Shown here piece by piece: positions 1-6,497 of a stretch of DNA of 7,224 nucleotides (the first letter of the stretch is position 1; every line of letters starts with the position of its first letter). The translations under genes and the position numbers were made by a program. The notes under the pieces are model-generated. The model saw only the letters and a list, made by a program, of their open reading frames with translations, was not told where the DNA came from and did not search any database. The DNA comes from Thermodesulfovibrionales bacterium (lineage in GTDB: Bacteria; Nitrospirota; Thermodesulfovibrionia; Thermodesulfovibrionales; SM23-35): positions 1 to 7,224 of the forward strand of contig JALHSV010000306.1 in the NCBI GenBank assembly GCA_022865525.1, written 5' to 3'.

Positions 1-1394
1 GGTTTTATCGTGGAAACCACATTCTCATAGTCACTGACGCTGGTAATCCTTTGCCTGTTTATCTCCTGAACGATATCTCCCCTCATGAGGAGCATGGCAG
101 CAGGACTCTCTTCCTCGACATCGGTTACGACAACACCTTTTATCTTCTTCGGGAGGTTCAGTTTGCTGAACACTTCCGTCGTAAGATCCTGGACAGATAC
201 CCCGTTCAGCAGGTTATCATATTCGCCTTTTGAAGGTTTCTGCATATCCACAGGAACGTCACCGATAGTGACCTTCATAATCTCTTTCGTATTCTGTCTG
301 ATAATCTTCATCTCGACAGTCTGTCCCGGTTCGGTATTGGCAACCATATTCCTGATCTGATTCGGTTCTTCGATCCGCTTGCCTGCAAACTCGATAATGA
401 TATCACCCCGTTTGAGTCCGGCCTTCTCAGCCGGGCTTCCTTCAACAACATCTCCAACAAGCACCCCCCTGTCCTCTTTCAATTCGAATTGCTTTGCGAG
501 TTCCGGGGTCAAGTTCTGTATCGTCACTCCCATCCACCCTCGTATAACCTTGCCTTTGTTAATCAGACTGTTCATGACAGACTTAGCCATATTTGTAGGA
601 ATAGCAAACCCTATGCCCTGATAGCCTCCGCTCGTACTGAAGATTGCGGTATTGATACCGACAAGTTCTCCCCGAACATTCACCAGTGCTCCACCCGAAT
701 TCCCGGGATTTATTGCTGCATCCGTCTGGATGAAATCCTCATAATCGGCTATGCCCACATTTGCCCTCCCGACAGCACTGACAATGCCCATTGTTACCGT
801 CTGGTTCAAACCGTAAGGGCTTCCGATTGCAAGCACAGTCTCCCCTACCCGAAGCCGGTCAGAATCTCCCCATTTTATCGTGCGAAGGTTATCGGCTTCA
901 ATTTTAATGATCCCGATATCCGTCATGGCGTCAATGCCGATGATTTTCCCTTTGAACTCCCGTTTATCCGAAAGGGTAACCTTTATTTCATCAGCACCCT
1001 GAACAACATGGTTCGCCGTCAGGATATACCCCTTTGAATCGACGATAACCCCGGAACCGAGGCTTGCGGTCTTCCGTTCTCTTGGAGCCCTGAACTGGTC
1101 GCCAAAGAACCTTCTGAAAAATGGATCATCGAAGTAGGGATTCATCCCCCCCTGCATCTTGACTGTTCTCATCGTTGAGATGTTCACGACAGCAGGCCTC
1201 ACTGCTTCGGCAATTTCCGCAGTAGCCTGTCCGATCCTGGACAGAGTATCAGAGGCATGAGGGGAAATCTTTGAATCGCCTGCATAGGTATCTGACCAGC
1301 TTGCACCGATGATAAAAAGACTGATCAGTGCTGTAAGCAATGCATATTTACAGAGGATAATCGTGCGTGAAGCACATTTTTCTGAATTCATCAT
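1..1394 (-). CDS. DegP/HtrA (Do) family periplasmic serine protease, 3' end missing
   Basis: This is an ATP-independent serine endopeptidase/chaperone of the DegP-DegQ-MucD group, which degrades misfolded envelope proteins. The frame runs off the left edge, so 464 residues are visible and only a short tail is probably lacking. A hydrophobic stretch at residues 12-31 followed by T-Y-A at 36-38 looks like a Sec signal peptide, which places the enzyme in the periplasm. The trypsin-like domain (about 55-280) has a complete triad: His129 in LTANHVV, Asp159 in TDIGIIKI and Ser233 in NPGNSGGAL. Two PDZ domains follow, PDZ1 at about 284-378 (WMGV start, AGLKRGD loop) and PDZ2 from about 395 (LMRGDIV loop), cut by the edge. 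Two ATGs stand in tandem (1394 and 1391). The AGGAG sits only 2 nt from the first and 5 nt from the second, so 1391 may be the real start. It is divergent from the NTPase gene. Family is near certain; DegP versus DegQ is not resolvable. Confidence 0.95.
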   Translation of the reverse strand, partial: MMNSEKCASRTIILCKYALLTALISLFIIGASWSDTYAGDSKISPHASDTLSRIGQATAEIAEAVRPAVVNISTMRTVKMQGGMNPYFDDPFFRRFFGDQFRAPRERKTASLGSGVIVDSKGYILTANHVVQGADEIKVTLSDKREFKGKIIGIDAMTDIGIIKIEADNLRTIKWGDSDRLRVGETVLAIGSPYGLNQTVTMGIVSAVGRANVGIADYEDFIQTDAAINPGNSGGALVNVRGELVGINTAIFSTSGGYQGIGFAIPTNMAKSVMNSLINKGKVIRGWMGVTIQNLTPELAKQFELKEDRGVLVGDVVEGSPAEKAGLKRGDIIIEFAGKRIEEPNQIRNMVANTEPGQTVEMKIIRQNTKEIMKVTIGDVPVDMQKPSKGEYDNLLNGVSVQDLTTEVFSKLNLPKKIKGVVVTDVEEESPAAMLLMRGDIVQEINRQRITSVSDYENVVSTIK

Positions 1395-1509
1395 ATCTCC
1401 TGTCCTGTAAGAGTAATATTGAATATATCTAATATAACACTTATTATTAATGAAAAGCTTAACGCAAAAAATGCAACTTAAGGCAGGCAGACGTGCGAAA
1501 AAAGCTCTC

Positions 1510-1553
1510 ATGCAGCACCTTTGAAAGCAGTTGACCAATATGACAAGCTGCAT
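1510..1553. repeat. Nested 7-bp inverted repeat inside the larger one
   Basis: ATGCAGC at 1510-1516 is perfectly complementary to GCTGCAT at 1547-1553. The stem overlaps the last bases of the left 30-bp arm by two positions, so it could compete with or extend the large stem-loop. A second tiny perfect repeat, TATCA-TCT-TGATA, lies at 1573-1585. Whether either folds in vivo is not known. Confidence 0.4.
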
Positions 1554-1558
1554 ATTTT
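1531..1558 (+). promoter_or_regulatory. Candidate sigma70-type promoter for the YchF-like gene
   Basis: TTGACC (1531-1536) resembles a -35 box (5/6) and TATTTT (1553-1558) resembles a -10 box (4/6), with a 16-bp spacer. It would start transcription near 1565, giving a leader of about 115 nt that contains the right arm of the inverted repeat. It is the best plus-strand match I found upstream of 1680, but the -10 is poor and the site is unproven. Confidence 0.35.
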
Positions 1559-1666
1559 TATTCACTACAATTTATCATCTTGATACCACAAATTCTGCTT
1601 ATGAGAGGTTTTGTCGCATGTCTGCCTGCCATTCCATTTATAAAATGCAATAGTCATAGTGCCGTA

Positions 1667-1672
1667 GAGGAG
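1667..1672 (+). promoter_or_regulatory. Ribosome-binding site setting a GTG start
   Basis: GAGGAG lies 7 nt before GTG at 1680. It is a near-ideal Shine-Dalgarno sequence and fixes the GTG as the start of the NTPase gene. The protein begins MKVAIIGLSN from this codon, matching the usual N-terminus of the YchF family just ahead of the P-loop. Confidence 0.85.
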
Positions 1673-1679
1673 CGATAAA

Positions 1680-2759
1680 GTGAAAGTTGCGATTATCGGT
1701 TTATCAAATACAGGCAAGACAACGGTTTTCAATGCACTGACAGGTCAGCATATTGAAACCACGATATATCAGGCAACTTCGGGAGAACCACATGTAGGTA
1801 TCGTCAAAGTCCCTGATTCAAGACTTGACAGCATTTCCGCTCTATTCAAGCCGAAAAAAACTACCCATGCAACAATCGAATATATCGACTTTATTGGACT
1901 TACAAAAGGTGACGTAAAACAGAACAGACAGGTTTTTGATCTCATCAAGGACGCTGATGCTATTATGCACGTTGTCAGGCTCTTTAGTGATGATTCAGTC
2001 ATTCATCCGTTGGGAAGCATAAACGCCCCCCGTGATATTGAAACCATCGAGCTTGAATTGATCTTTGGAGACCTTGAATTTGTCGAAAAGCGTCTTGAAC
2101 GAATGGGAGACGGGTTAAAGCGGGGCAAAAAACCCGACGAATCAGAGAAAAGACTTCTGTTGAAATGCAGGGATATGCTCATGAAGGAAATCCCCCTGAG
2201 GAATGTGGAATTTACCGAAGAAGATTTGCACGCCATGAGACCGCTGCAATTCCTGTCAATCATTCCTGAGATTGTCGTTTTGAATTTTGGCGAGAAGGAT
2301 TTCGGGAGCGAAAAGGAAATAAATCTGCTCGAAGAACTCTCTAACCGCTACCGTTCACTGTCCTTCCTGCCGTTATGCGGAAAAATCGAGATGGAGATAG
2401 CCCAACTCTCGCCTGCTGATAAAAAGATGTTCCTTGATGACATGGGGCTCAATGAACCTGCAGCGCATAAGCTGATTCATTCATGCTATGAGCTCCTGGG
2501 TCTCATATCATTTTTCACCTATGCCGGGGATGAAGTGAGGGCATGGACGGTCAAAAAAGGCACCCCTGCACAGAAGGCAGCCAGTAAAGTTCATTCTGAC
2601 ATCGAACGGGGGTTCATCAGGGCAGAGGTAATCTCATTTGAAGATTTTGTCTCCGCAGGAGATATTCACACTGCCCGGGGAAAAGGGATATTACGCCTGG
2701 AAGGCAAAACATATGAAGTGAAAGACGGAGATATCATCAATTTCCGATTCAATGTATAG
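1680..2759 (+). CDS. Divergent YchF/OLA1-like P-loop NTPase with TGS domain
   Basis: This 359-residue cytoplasmic NTPase of the Obg/TRAFAC class has the architecture and length of YchF: G domain, a helical insertion (about 118-195), the second half of the G domain and a C-terminal TGS domain (about 275-359, ending DGDIINFRFNV). YchF proteins bind the ribosome and usually prefer ATP. The Walker A is GLSNTGKT (7-14), G3 is DFIG (70-73), and the NxxE motif that replaces the guanine-specifying NKxD of GTPases is NFGE (202-205). Differences from typical YchF are plain: NTGKT for NVGKS, DFIGLTKG for DIAGLVKG, and no GEGLGN-like segment after G3. It therefore looks like a paralogue (often annotated as a DUF933 protein) rather than housekeeping YchF, and I give no gene symbol. 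It stands alone, and I see no terminator after it. Confidence 0.9.
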   Translation: MKVAIIGLSNTGKTTVFNALTGQHIETTIYQATSGEPHVGIVKVPDSRLDSISALFKPKKTTHATIEYIDFIGLTKGDVKQNRQVFDLIKDADAIMHVVRLFSDDSVIHPLGSINAPRDIETIELELIFGDLEFVEKRLERMGDGLKRGKKPDESEKRLLLKCRDMLMKEIPLRNVEFTEEDLHAMRPLQFLSIIPEIVVLNFGEKDFGSEKEINLLEELSNRYRSLSFLPLCGKIEMEIAQLSPADKKMFLDDMGLNEPAAHKLIHSCYELLGLISFFTYAGDEVRAWTVKKGTPAQKAASKVHSDIERGFIRAEVISFEDFVSAGDIHTARGKGILRLEGKTYEVKDGDIINFRFNV

Positions 2760-2804
2760 GGCGGTTCTTAGCCATCTATCAGGCAGCGCATCGATTATCT
2801 TGTT

Positions 2805-2948
2805 TCAATCCACACCCCGGTCAACCATCCTATGGAATTCTGCTGCATCAGCCTTGCCAAGAAGACCGAGCCTCAGATAGCTCATAGGCACGCCTTTATC
2901 GATGCGGATATTCCTACCACGAATCACTATTCGCCGTGTCATTATCAT
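2805..2948 (-). other. Short open frame, possibly a gene remnant (47 aa)
   Basis: The frame opens with ATG at 2948 (a second ATG follows at 2942) and would encode a basic 47-residue peptide containing RRIVIRGRNIRIDKGVP and ending MVDRGVD. There is no clear ribosome-binding site upstream. The frame directly ahead of it on the same strand (reading MFASIGTEQ) stops on a TGA that overlaps its ATG. I recognise no family. It could be the tail of a broken gene or chance. Confidence 0.2.
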
Positions 2949-3081
2949 TGAATTACAATAACTCTACTCAAGATTATATTGTTGAGTGTCTGATCACCGA
3001 CGAGTTTCACAGGAGCGTGCAAAGAATCAATTTGCGATATCTGTTCAGTTCCAATTGAAGCAAACATAGCAAGGATAGATA

Positions 3082-3210
3082 ATGGGCGTTTCTTTCGATT
3101 TGAATGACACGGTTGTCAAAATTGGCAGGGAGTTGAATGCGAGGAGAAATGCTCGCTTTTCAGCGGCTATAGCAAAACGTATCAATAACGTGGTGTCCGA
3201 TTATTTGTAA
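3082..3210 (+). CDS. Hypothetical small protein (42 aa)
   Basis: This ATG-to-TAA frame of 42 codons has AGGA at 3072-3075, 6 nt before the ATG, which is a good ribosome-binding arrangement. An in-frame TAG sits at 3076-3078, so the start cannot lie further upstream. The peptide begins MGVSFDLNDTVV, has a strongly basic middle (ARRNARF) and ends VVSDYL; the second half would make an amphipathic helix. I recognise no family. It is not adjacent to any partner gene. It may be a real small gene or the surviving start of a decayed one. Confidence 0.35.
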   Translation: MGVSFDLNDTVVKIGRELNARRNARFSAAIAKRINNVVSDYL

Positions 3211-3251
3211 CACCTACACACTAAACGCGTTTCAAAAAAATGAAACTATGA

Positions 3252-3392
3252 GGAATACCGGAAATAATACGCTTGCAGGCAGAGGGCAAAGAGCACCGAC
3301 ATATCAAACAGGTATTGGAACTTGCAATTGCTGAAGATTGCCGAAAGAAATGTGGCGGGCTGTCGGATTTAACGAATTATCTTTTCAGCTAA
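3252..3392 (+). pseudogene. Startless protein-like frame, probable gene remnant
   Basis: The frame is open from just after a TGA at 3249-3251 to TAA at 3390-3392 and reads like a protein C-terminus, with an amphipathic helical stretch (EHRHIKQVLELAIAEDC). It has no ATG or GTG start; the only candidate is TTG at 3273 with no good ribosome-binding site. It ends tail-to-tail with the membrane-protein gene, overlapping its stop codon. I do not recognise the family. A chance open frame is possible. Confidence 0.25.
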
Positions 3393-4738
3393 TACTCGAC
3401 AATTTTTCTCCCATTAAGTTTAAAATATTCATCCAGTCTTTTTGTGTGCGGAAATCCAACATAAGCAAATTTACTTTTAACCTTAAATGCCGGGATAACG
3501 ATATCACCATCACCTCCGAGTTGCGAAACAACAGCTTCGTACCTGAAATTAGCCTCATGTTGCCTTTGCATAAATTCATTATGTATAGTAAGCACTCGCG
3601 GAGTGATTAGTGCAATAAAAAACAAAAGAAGAATGCCTGTAGCATATACGATTCTATCATTAAACTGATCAAAAATATGCAACGTCGCGATAACGATCAG
3701 ACTAAAAGGTAGAAGGAAACTCCTTGGATGCAGATAAGGTGCTACAGCCAGCATAATGGCTGAGCCAAATGAAAACAGTAAGCAGAACCCCATATCTCGC
3801 CACACTCTTCCCGAGTAAAGCCTGCACCCATAGATTAATATGAGAAAAATCAAAATAAACAATGGAATCTTTGCATGGGAGACCCAAAATAAAGCTGTGT
3901 GAGGAGCATTTTTAATAAACGACTCTGCAGTCAAGGGTTGCACTCCAAATATATTCGAGTAAAAAGCGAAGCGATGCGCTGTACTATGCGCAAAAATCAG
4001 CATCAGCGTACCTAAAGTTAGTGAAAGCAATGCCATGAATACCCACCACGTACAACGACGGGAGCGAACAAGCGAAACGACCACAAAAAGCAGGAAACCA
4101 ACAGCTATAGGAGACGTATTTTCATTGGCATGTCCTACTATGATGCCACATAACACGTACCCCAACACAGTGACAAACCGAAAAGCCCGACTTCTTGTCG
4201 CCTCTCCAACTGATGCAAAAACATCTTTTCCTTGGAATAACATAAATACTGGCAAGATATATAATAATAAACATGTTAAAGACCATAAATAGTTTGTTGA
4301 TCCAGTGCGCCAGAAGAAAATCTCTCCAGGGTTCTTCAATCCTCCTAAAAACATCACTACTATCCCAGCAAGCATAACAGCATCTTTAATGGGAGAAGTC
4401 CCTGGTAATCGTCTGGTGCCTAAGAAAAAAATAAGAATAAAAAAGAGAAAAGTAACAGCAGTATTAACCGTGTTGTAAATGTTTTCATCTGCCAAATCCC
4501 AAATTATGGATAGACCTTCGCCAAATCTTGCATTCCATATAGTATATTGCATTTTAAGTCTTGCATAGATAGTCTGCAAATCAACATCTTTCGCGCCATA
4601 TCCAAAGCTGAGCGAAAAATCTTCGTCTATTTTGGGTGTTTGTATATTTTCAACAAAAAGCCATGTCACAATGATGGAAATGGTCAACCATAACACCCAT
4701 GGCGCAATTGCTGCAAAATGTTTTGGTTTTTTCATCAT
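3389..4738 (-). CDS. Multi-spanning membrane protein, DUF6056-like (GT-C-like)
   Basis: This 449-residue integral membrane protein has about eleven hydrophobic segments (near 10-29, 91-108, 119-134, 149-168, 187-203, 210-225, 230-250, 282-304, 316-333, 340-355 and 363-380) and a soluble tail from 381. After the first segment, DED at 38-40 lies where GT-C glycosyltransferases carry acidic loop-1 residues. WNARFGE (69-75), the FWRTGSTNYLW stretch (142-152) and HANEN (203-207) resemble conserved blocks I associate with DUF6056. The family has no established function; a role in transferring sugars to envelope polymers is inference. ATGs occur at 4738 and 4735; AGGA is 3 nt from the first and 6 nt from the second, so translation may begin at the second. 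The gene is visibly richer in A and T than its neighbours and stands alone between gene-poor stretches, suggesting horizontal acquisition. The family assignment is from memory of its motifs. Confidence 0.7.
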   Translation of the reverse strand: MMKKPKHFAAIAPWVLWLTISIIVTWLFVENIQTPKIDEDFSLSFGYGAKDVDLQTIYARLKMQYTIWNARFGEGLSIIWDLADENIYNTVNTAVTFLFFILIFFLGTRRLPGTSPIKDAVMLAGIVVMFLGGLKNPGEIFFWRTGSTNYLWSLTCLLLYILPVFMLFQGKDVFASVGEATRSRAFRFVTVLGYVLCGIIVGHANENTSPIAVGFLLFVVVSLVRSRRCTWWVFMALLSLTLGTLMLIFAHSTAHRFAFYSNIFGVQPLTAESFIKNAPHTALFWVSHAKIPLFILIFLILIYGCRLYSGRVWRDMGFCLLFSFGSAIMLAVAPYLHPRSFLLPFSLIVIATLHIFDQFNDRIVYATGILLLFFIALITPRVLTIHNEFMQRQHEANFRYEAVVSQLGGDGDIVIPAFKVKSKFAYVGFPHTKRLDEYFKLNGRKIVEY

Positions 4739-4794
4739 TTATCCTCAATTCTGGTGTTTCAACGCGACATGTACCCGTTTTAATTACGTATAAT

Positions 4795-4823
4795 AATCTA
4801 CACTATTTGGACGATGTTGCCAA
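4795..4823 (-). promoter_or_regulatory. Candidate sigma70-type promoter for the membrane-protein gene
   Basis: Read on the minus strand, TTGGCA (4818-4823; 5/6 to the -35 consensus) is followed after exactly 17 bp by TAGATT (4795-4800; 4/6 to the -10 consensus). Transcription would start near 4788, giving a leader of about 50 nt before the gene at 4738. It would allow the membrane protein to be expressed independently of the aminotransferase operon upstream. Prediction only. Confidence 0.35.
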
Positions 4824-5034
4824 ATGCGGAATACAGGAAGAATTTTTGTCTCTGTGCTACCAACAGGGCATGGTGCATCTTTCGTTCCGGACGAAACATA
4901 ATATTTTCGAAGGCTGCCCAGCAAGGTATTAAGAACGGAATGGCCCGACAATTCAAACCTTCTTCATCTAATAAACGGCATTCAAGGTGATCGAGAAAAC
5001 GGAACCAGAAATTTGCTCGTCGCGCTCGTTTACC
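4798..5034 (-). pseudogene. Startless protein-like frame, possible gene remnant (78 codons)
   Basis: The minus-strand frame is open from just after TGA at 5035-5037 to TAG at 4798-4800. The translation looks protein-like, with FWFRFLDHLECRLLDEEG near the front and FRPERKMHHALLVAQRQKFF later. There is no start codon near its beginning; the first ATG comes about halfway and has no ribosome-binding site. I recognise no family. It may be a decayed gene between the aminotransferase and the membrane protein, but other frames here are also open, so chance is a serious alternative. Confidence 0.2.
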
Positions 5035-5090
5035 TCATATACTGATTAGAAATCTGAAAAATTCCGTCTCACTTTTTTGCGCCAAATGAT

Positions 5091-6449
5091 TCAGTGGCGT
5101 AGCATGCTCCCGATCGCCGTCTTTCCGAAAGACAACGCGATAGCCTGCTTCCCCCTTGAGAGCACCTTGTCCAGGGCATCGACAGCTTCGTCAATCTGCT
5201 CAGTGGTCACTATGAGGGGTGGCTCAAACCTGATCACTTTCGGATCAAAGTCATAGTAAGATGTGAGAATGTTGTGCTTGTGCAACAATTCGCCCATGAC
5301 CATAATCGACAAATTATGCTCCATCGTCCCGCTGAACAGGCCCGCGGTCTCAAGTTCGATTCCAAGCAATAACCCGTTACCTCGGATTTTTTTGACCAGC
5401 TTGTGTTTCGTTTTGAGGTTCTGCAGTTTATTCCTCGCGTAATCTCCTAAAGCCCGGGCGTGGTCAGGTATGTCGTCTCTCTGCATGATCTCAATTGTCT
5501 TGAGGGCAGCAGCACACGCTGCCGGGTTTCCCGCAAATGTGGATATAATGAGATCGAACCTGTCACGTGATCCAAAGGCTTTCATCCAAATTTCTTCACT
5601 TGTGACTGAGACGCTGATAGGTACCACTCCTGAGCCGAGGGACTTCGAAAGAGTGACGATATCTGGTATCACGTCGTCGTGCTCCATGGCGAACATCTTG
5701 CCAGTTCTTCCAAACCCGGTCTGAATTTCATCGAAAATTAGTAATGTCCCGAATTTTCTGCACAAGTCTGCCGCACCTTTCAAATATCCCTTCGGTGGCA
5801 CGACAGCTCCTCCCTCTCCCTGCACAGGTTCCACGATGAAGGCAGCAACTTCCTTACCTTGCAGCGTTTGTTCGAGCGCCTTCAGTTCACCGAAAGGGAT
5901 CAATTCGCAATGCTCAAGTAACGGGGCAACAGTCATTCGAAACCTTTCGGATCCGCACACTGAAAGTGCGCCGAAGGAAAGGCCGTGGTATCCCCCCACG
6001 CACGATACAAATTTTTCCCGGCCTGTGCTTGCACGGGCCGTTTTCATCGCGTTTTCGATAGCCTCAGCTCCACCGCTACCGAATATTGCTACTGAAAGAT
6101 CACCGGGAAGGATTGAAGCCAGCGTCTTTCCTAGAGCACCCATCAGCGGATTGTGACCAACCAGCAATACCGCCGGAAGTTTTTGTGCTTCGTTTACGGC
6201 TTTGATAACCTCTTTCGGATTATGACCGAGGTTGAGGGCACCGTATCCAGCCGTGAGATCCATATATCGCTGACCCTCTTCGTCATACAAATAGATCCCT
6301 TCCGCTTTGGTGAATCTCATGTCGACATTTCCAAGTTTGAGAAGACTTGCAAGCGGATGGTTGATATGCCTCCTGAACAACTCTGTTGCCTCATGCCTTG
6401 ACAGGTTCATAGCACGATCAAAAGTCATGATCTGTTCTTCAGGCTTCAT
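5091..6449 (-). CDS. Class III PLP-dependent aminotransferase
   Basis: This complete 452-residue fold-type I aminotransferase belongs to the acetylornithine/ornithine/putrescine (class III) group. It moves an amino group from an amine or amino acid to a keto acid or aldehyde using PLP in the cytoplasm. Visible motifs in order are: substrate-side YMDLTAGYGALNLGH (62-76), PLP-phosphate loop GSGGAEA (124-130), GGYHG (152-156) whose Tyr stacks on the cofactor, EPVQGEGG (207-214), DEIQTGFGRTG (240-250) with Asp240 for the pyridine nitrogen, Schiff-base Lys269 in TLSKSLG, and TFAGNP (304-309). The order and spacing resemble putrescine aminotransferase PatA more than ArgD, but aminotransferases of polymer, lipid (including hopanoid) or secondary metabolism look alike. 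ATG at 6449 follows an AGG 7 nt upstream, a modest site. It lies 48 bp after the oxidoreductase gene on the same strand, probably in one operon. The substrate is unknown. Confidence 0.93.
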   Translation of the reverse strand: MKPEEQIMTFDRAMNLSRHEATELFRRHINHPLASLLKLGNVDMRFTKAEGIYLYDEEGQRYMDLTAGYGALNLGHNPKEVIKAVNEAQKLPAVLLVGHNPLMGALGKTLASILPGDLSVAIFGSGGAEAIENAMKTARASTGREKFVSCVGGYHGLSFGALSVCGSERFRMTVAPLLEHCELIPFGELKALEQTLQGKEVAAFIVEPVQGEGGAVVPPKGYLKGAADLCRKFGTLLIFDEIQTGFGRTGKMFAMEHDDVIPDIVTLSKSLGSGVVPISVSVTSEEIWMKAFGSRDRFDLIISTFAGNPAACAAALKTIEIMQRDDIPDHARALGDYARNKLQNLKTKHKLVKKIRGNGLLLGIELETAGLFSGTMEHNLSIMVMGELLHKHNILTSYYDFDPKVIRFEPPLIVTTEQIDEAVDALDKVLSRGKQAIALSFGKTAIGSMLRH

Positions 6450-6497
6450 AATTTTACCTGGGAGTACCAGTCTCCGAATGTTTCAAAGAAGTATTAT

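Larger units (their letters stand above)
1482..1630. repeat. 149-bp inverted repeat with 30-bp arms
   Basis: The left arm (1482-1511) and the reverse complement of the right arm (1601-1630) align without gaps at 27 of 30 positions; mismatches are at arm positions 12, 18 and 23. Both arms begin with GGCAGGCAGAC at the outer end, and complementarity stops abruptly outside them. The 89-bp interior is AT-rich and has no coding frame of note. There is no T-tract, and the loop is too long for an intrinsic terminator. The clean outer ends suggest a miniature element of the MITE or REP type, or a paired regulatory site between the divergent protease and NTPase genes. No target-site duplication abuts the arms. 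The repeat itself is seen directly; its nature is inferred. Confidence 0.8.
2760..3388. other. Gene-poor stretch between convergent genes
   Basis: These 629 bases separate the ends of two convergent genes. They hold only short open frames: a minus-strand frame at 2805-2948, a plus-strand frame at 3082-3210 and a startless plus-strand frame at 3252-3392. There is also a palindrome AAACGCGTTT (3223-3232) overlapping a GTTTCA/TGAAAC hairpin (3229-3246) without a T-tail. No intrinsic terminator or known RNA is evident. The pattern of short, frame-switching open stretches suggests decayed genes. Confidence 0.5.
4739..5090. other. Gene-poor stretch with overlapping open frames
   Basis: These 352 bases separate two minus-strand genes. 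They hold a candidate minus-strand promoter at 4795-4823, a protein-like minus-strand frame at 4798-5034 and a plus-strand frame at 4784-4990 (ATG at 4814, 58 aa, no proper ribosome-binding site). I see no hairpin followed by a T-tract downstream of the aminotransferase gene, no RNA gene and no repeat. Confidence 0.5.

Noticed and set aside
489..1037. Long plus-strand frame (182 codons) inside the protease region.
   Set aside because: It is antisense to the DegP protease, whose triad and PDZ motifs are unambiguous in the opposite strand; treated as a shadow.
1405..1480. AT-rich stretch examined for the protease promoter on the minus strand.
   Set aside because: Several weak -10-like TATATT/TAATAA matches occur but none has a good -35 at proper spacing, so no promoter is called.
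2802..2816. On the minus strand the sequence ends in GTGTGGATTGAAAC, like the 3' end of many CRISPR repeats.
   Set aside because: It occurs once, with no second copy, no spacing pattern and no cas gene in the window. A short match of this kind can arise by chance.
3223..3246. Palindrome AAACGCGTTT overlapping a GTTTCA-A6-TGAAAC hairpin, considered as a terminator.
   Set aside because: The stem is short and AT-rich, and no T-tract follows it on either strand; the A/T run is in the loop.
4699..4932. Plus-strand frame of 77 codons overlapping the start of the membrane-protein gene.
   Set aside because: Its first part is antisense to the real gene's start, it has no ribosome-binding site, and the translation matches nothing I know.
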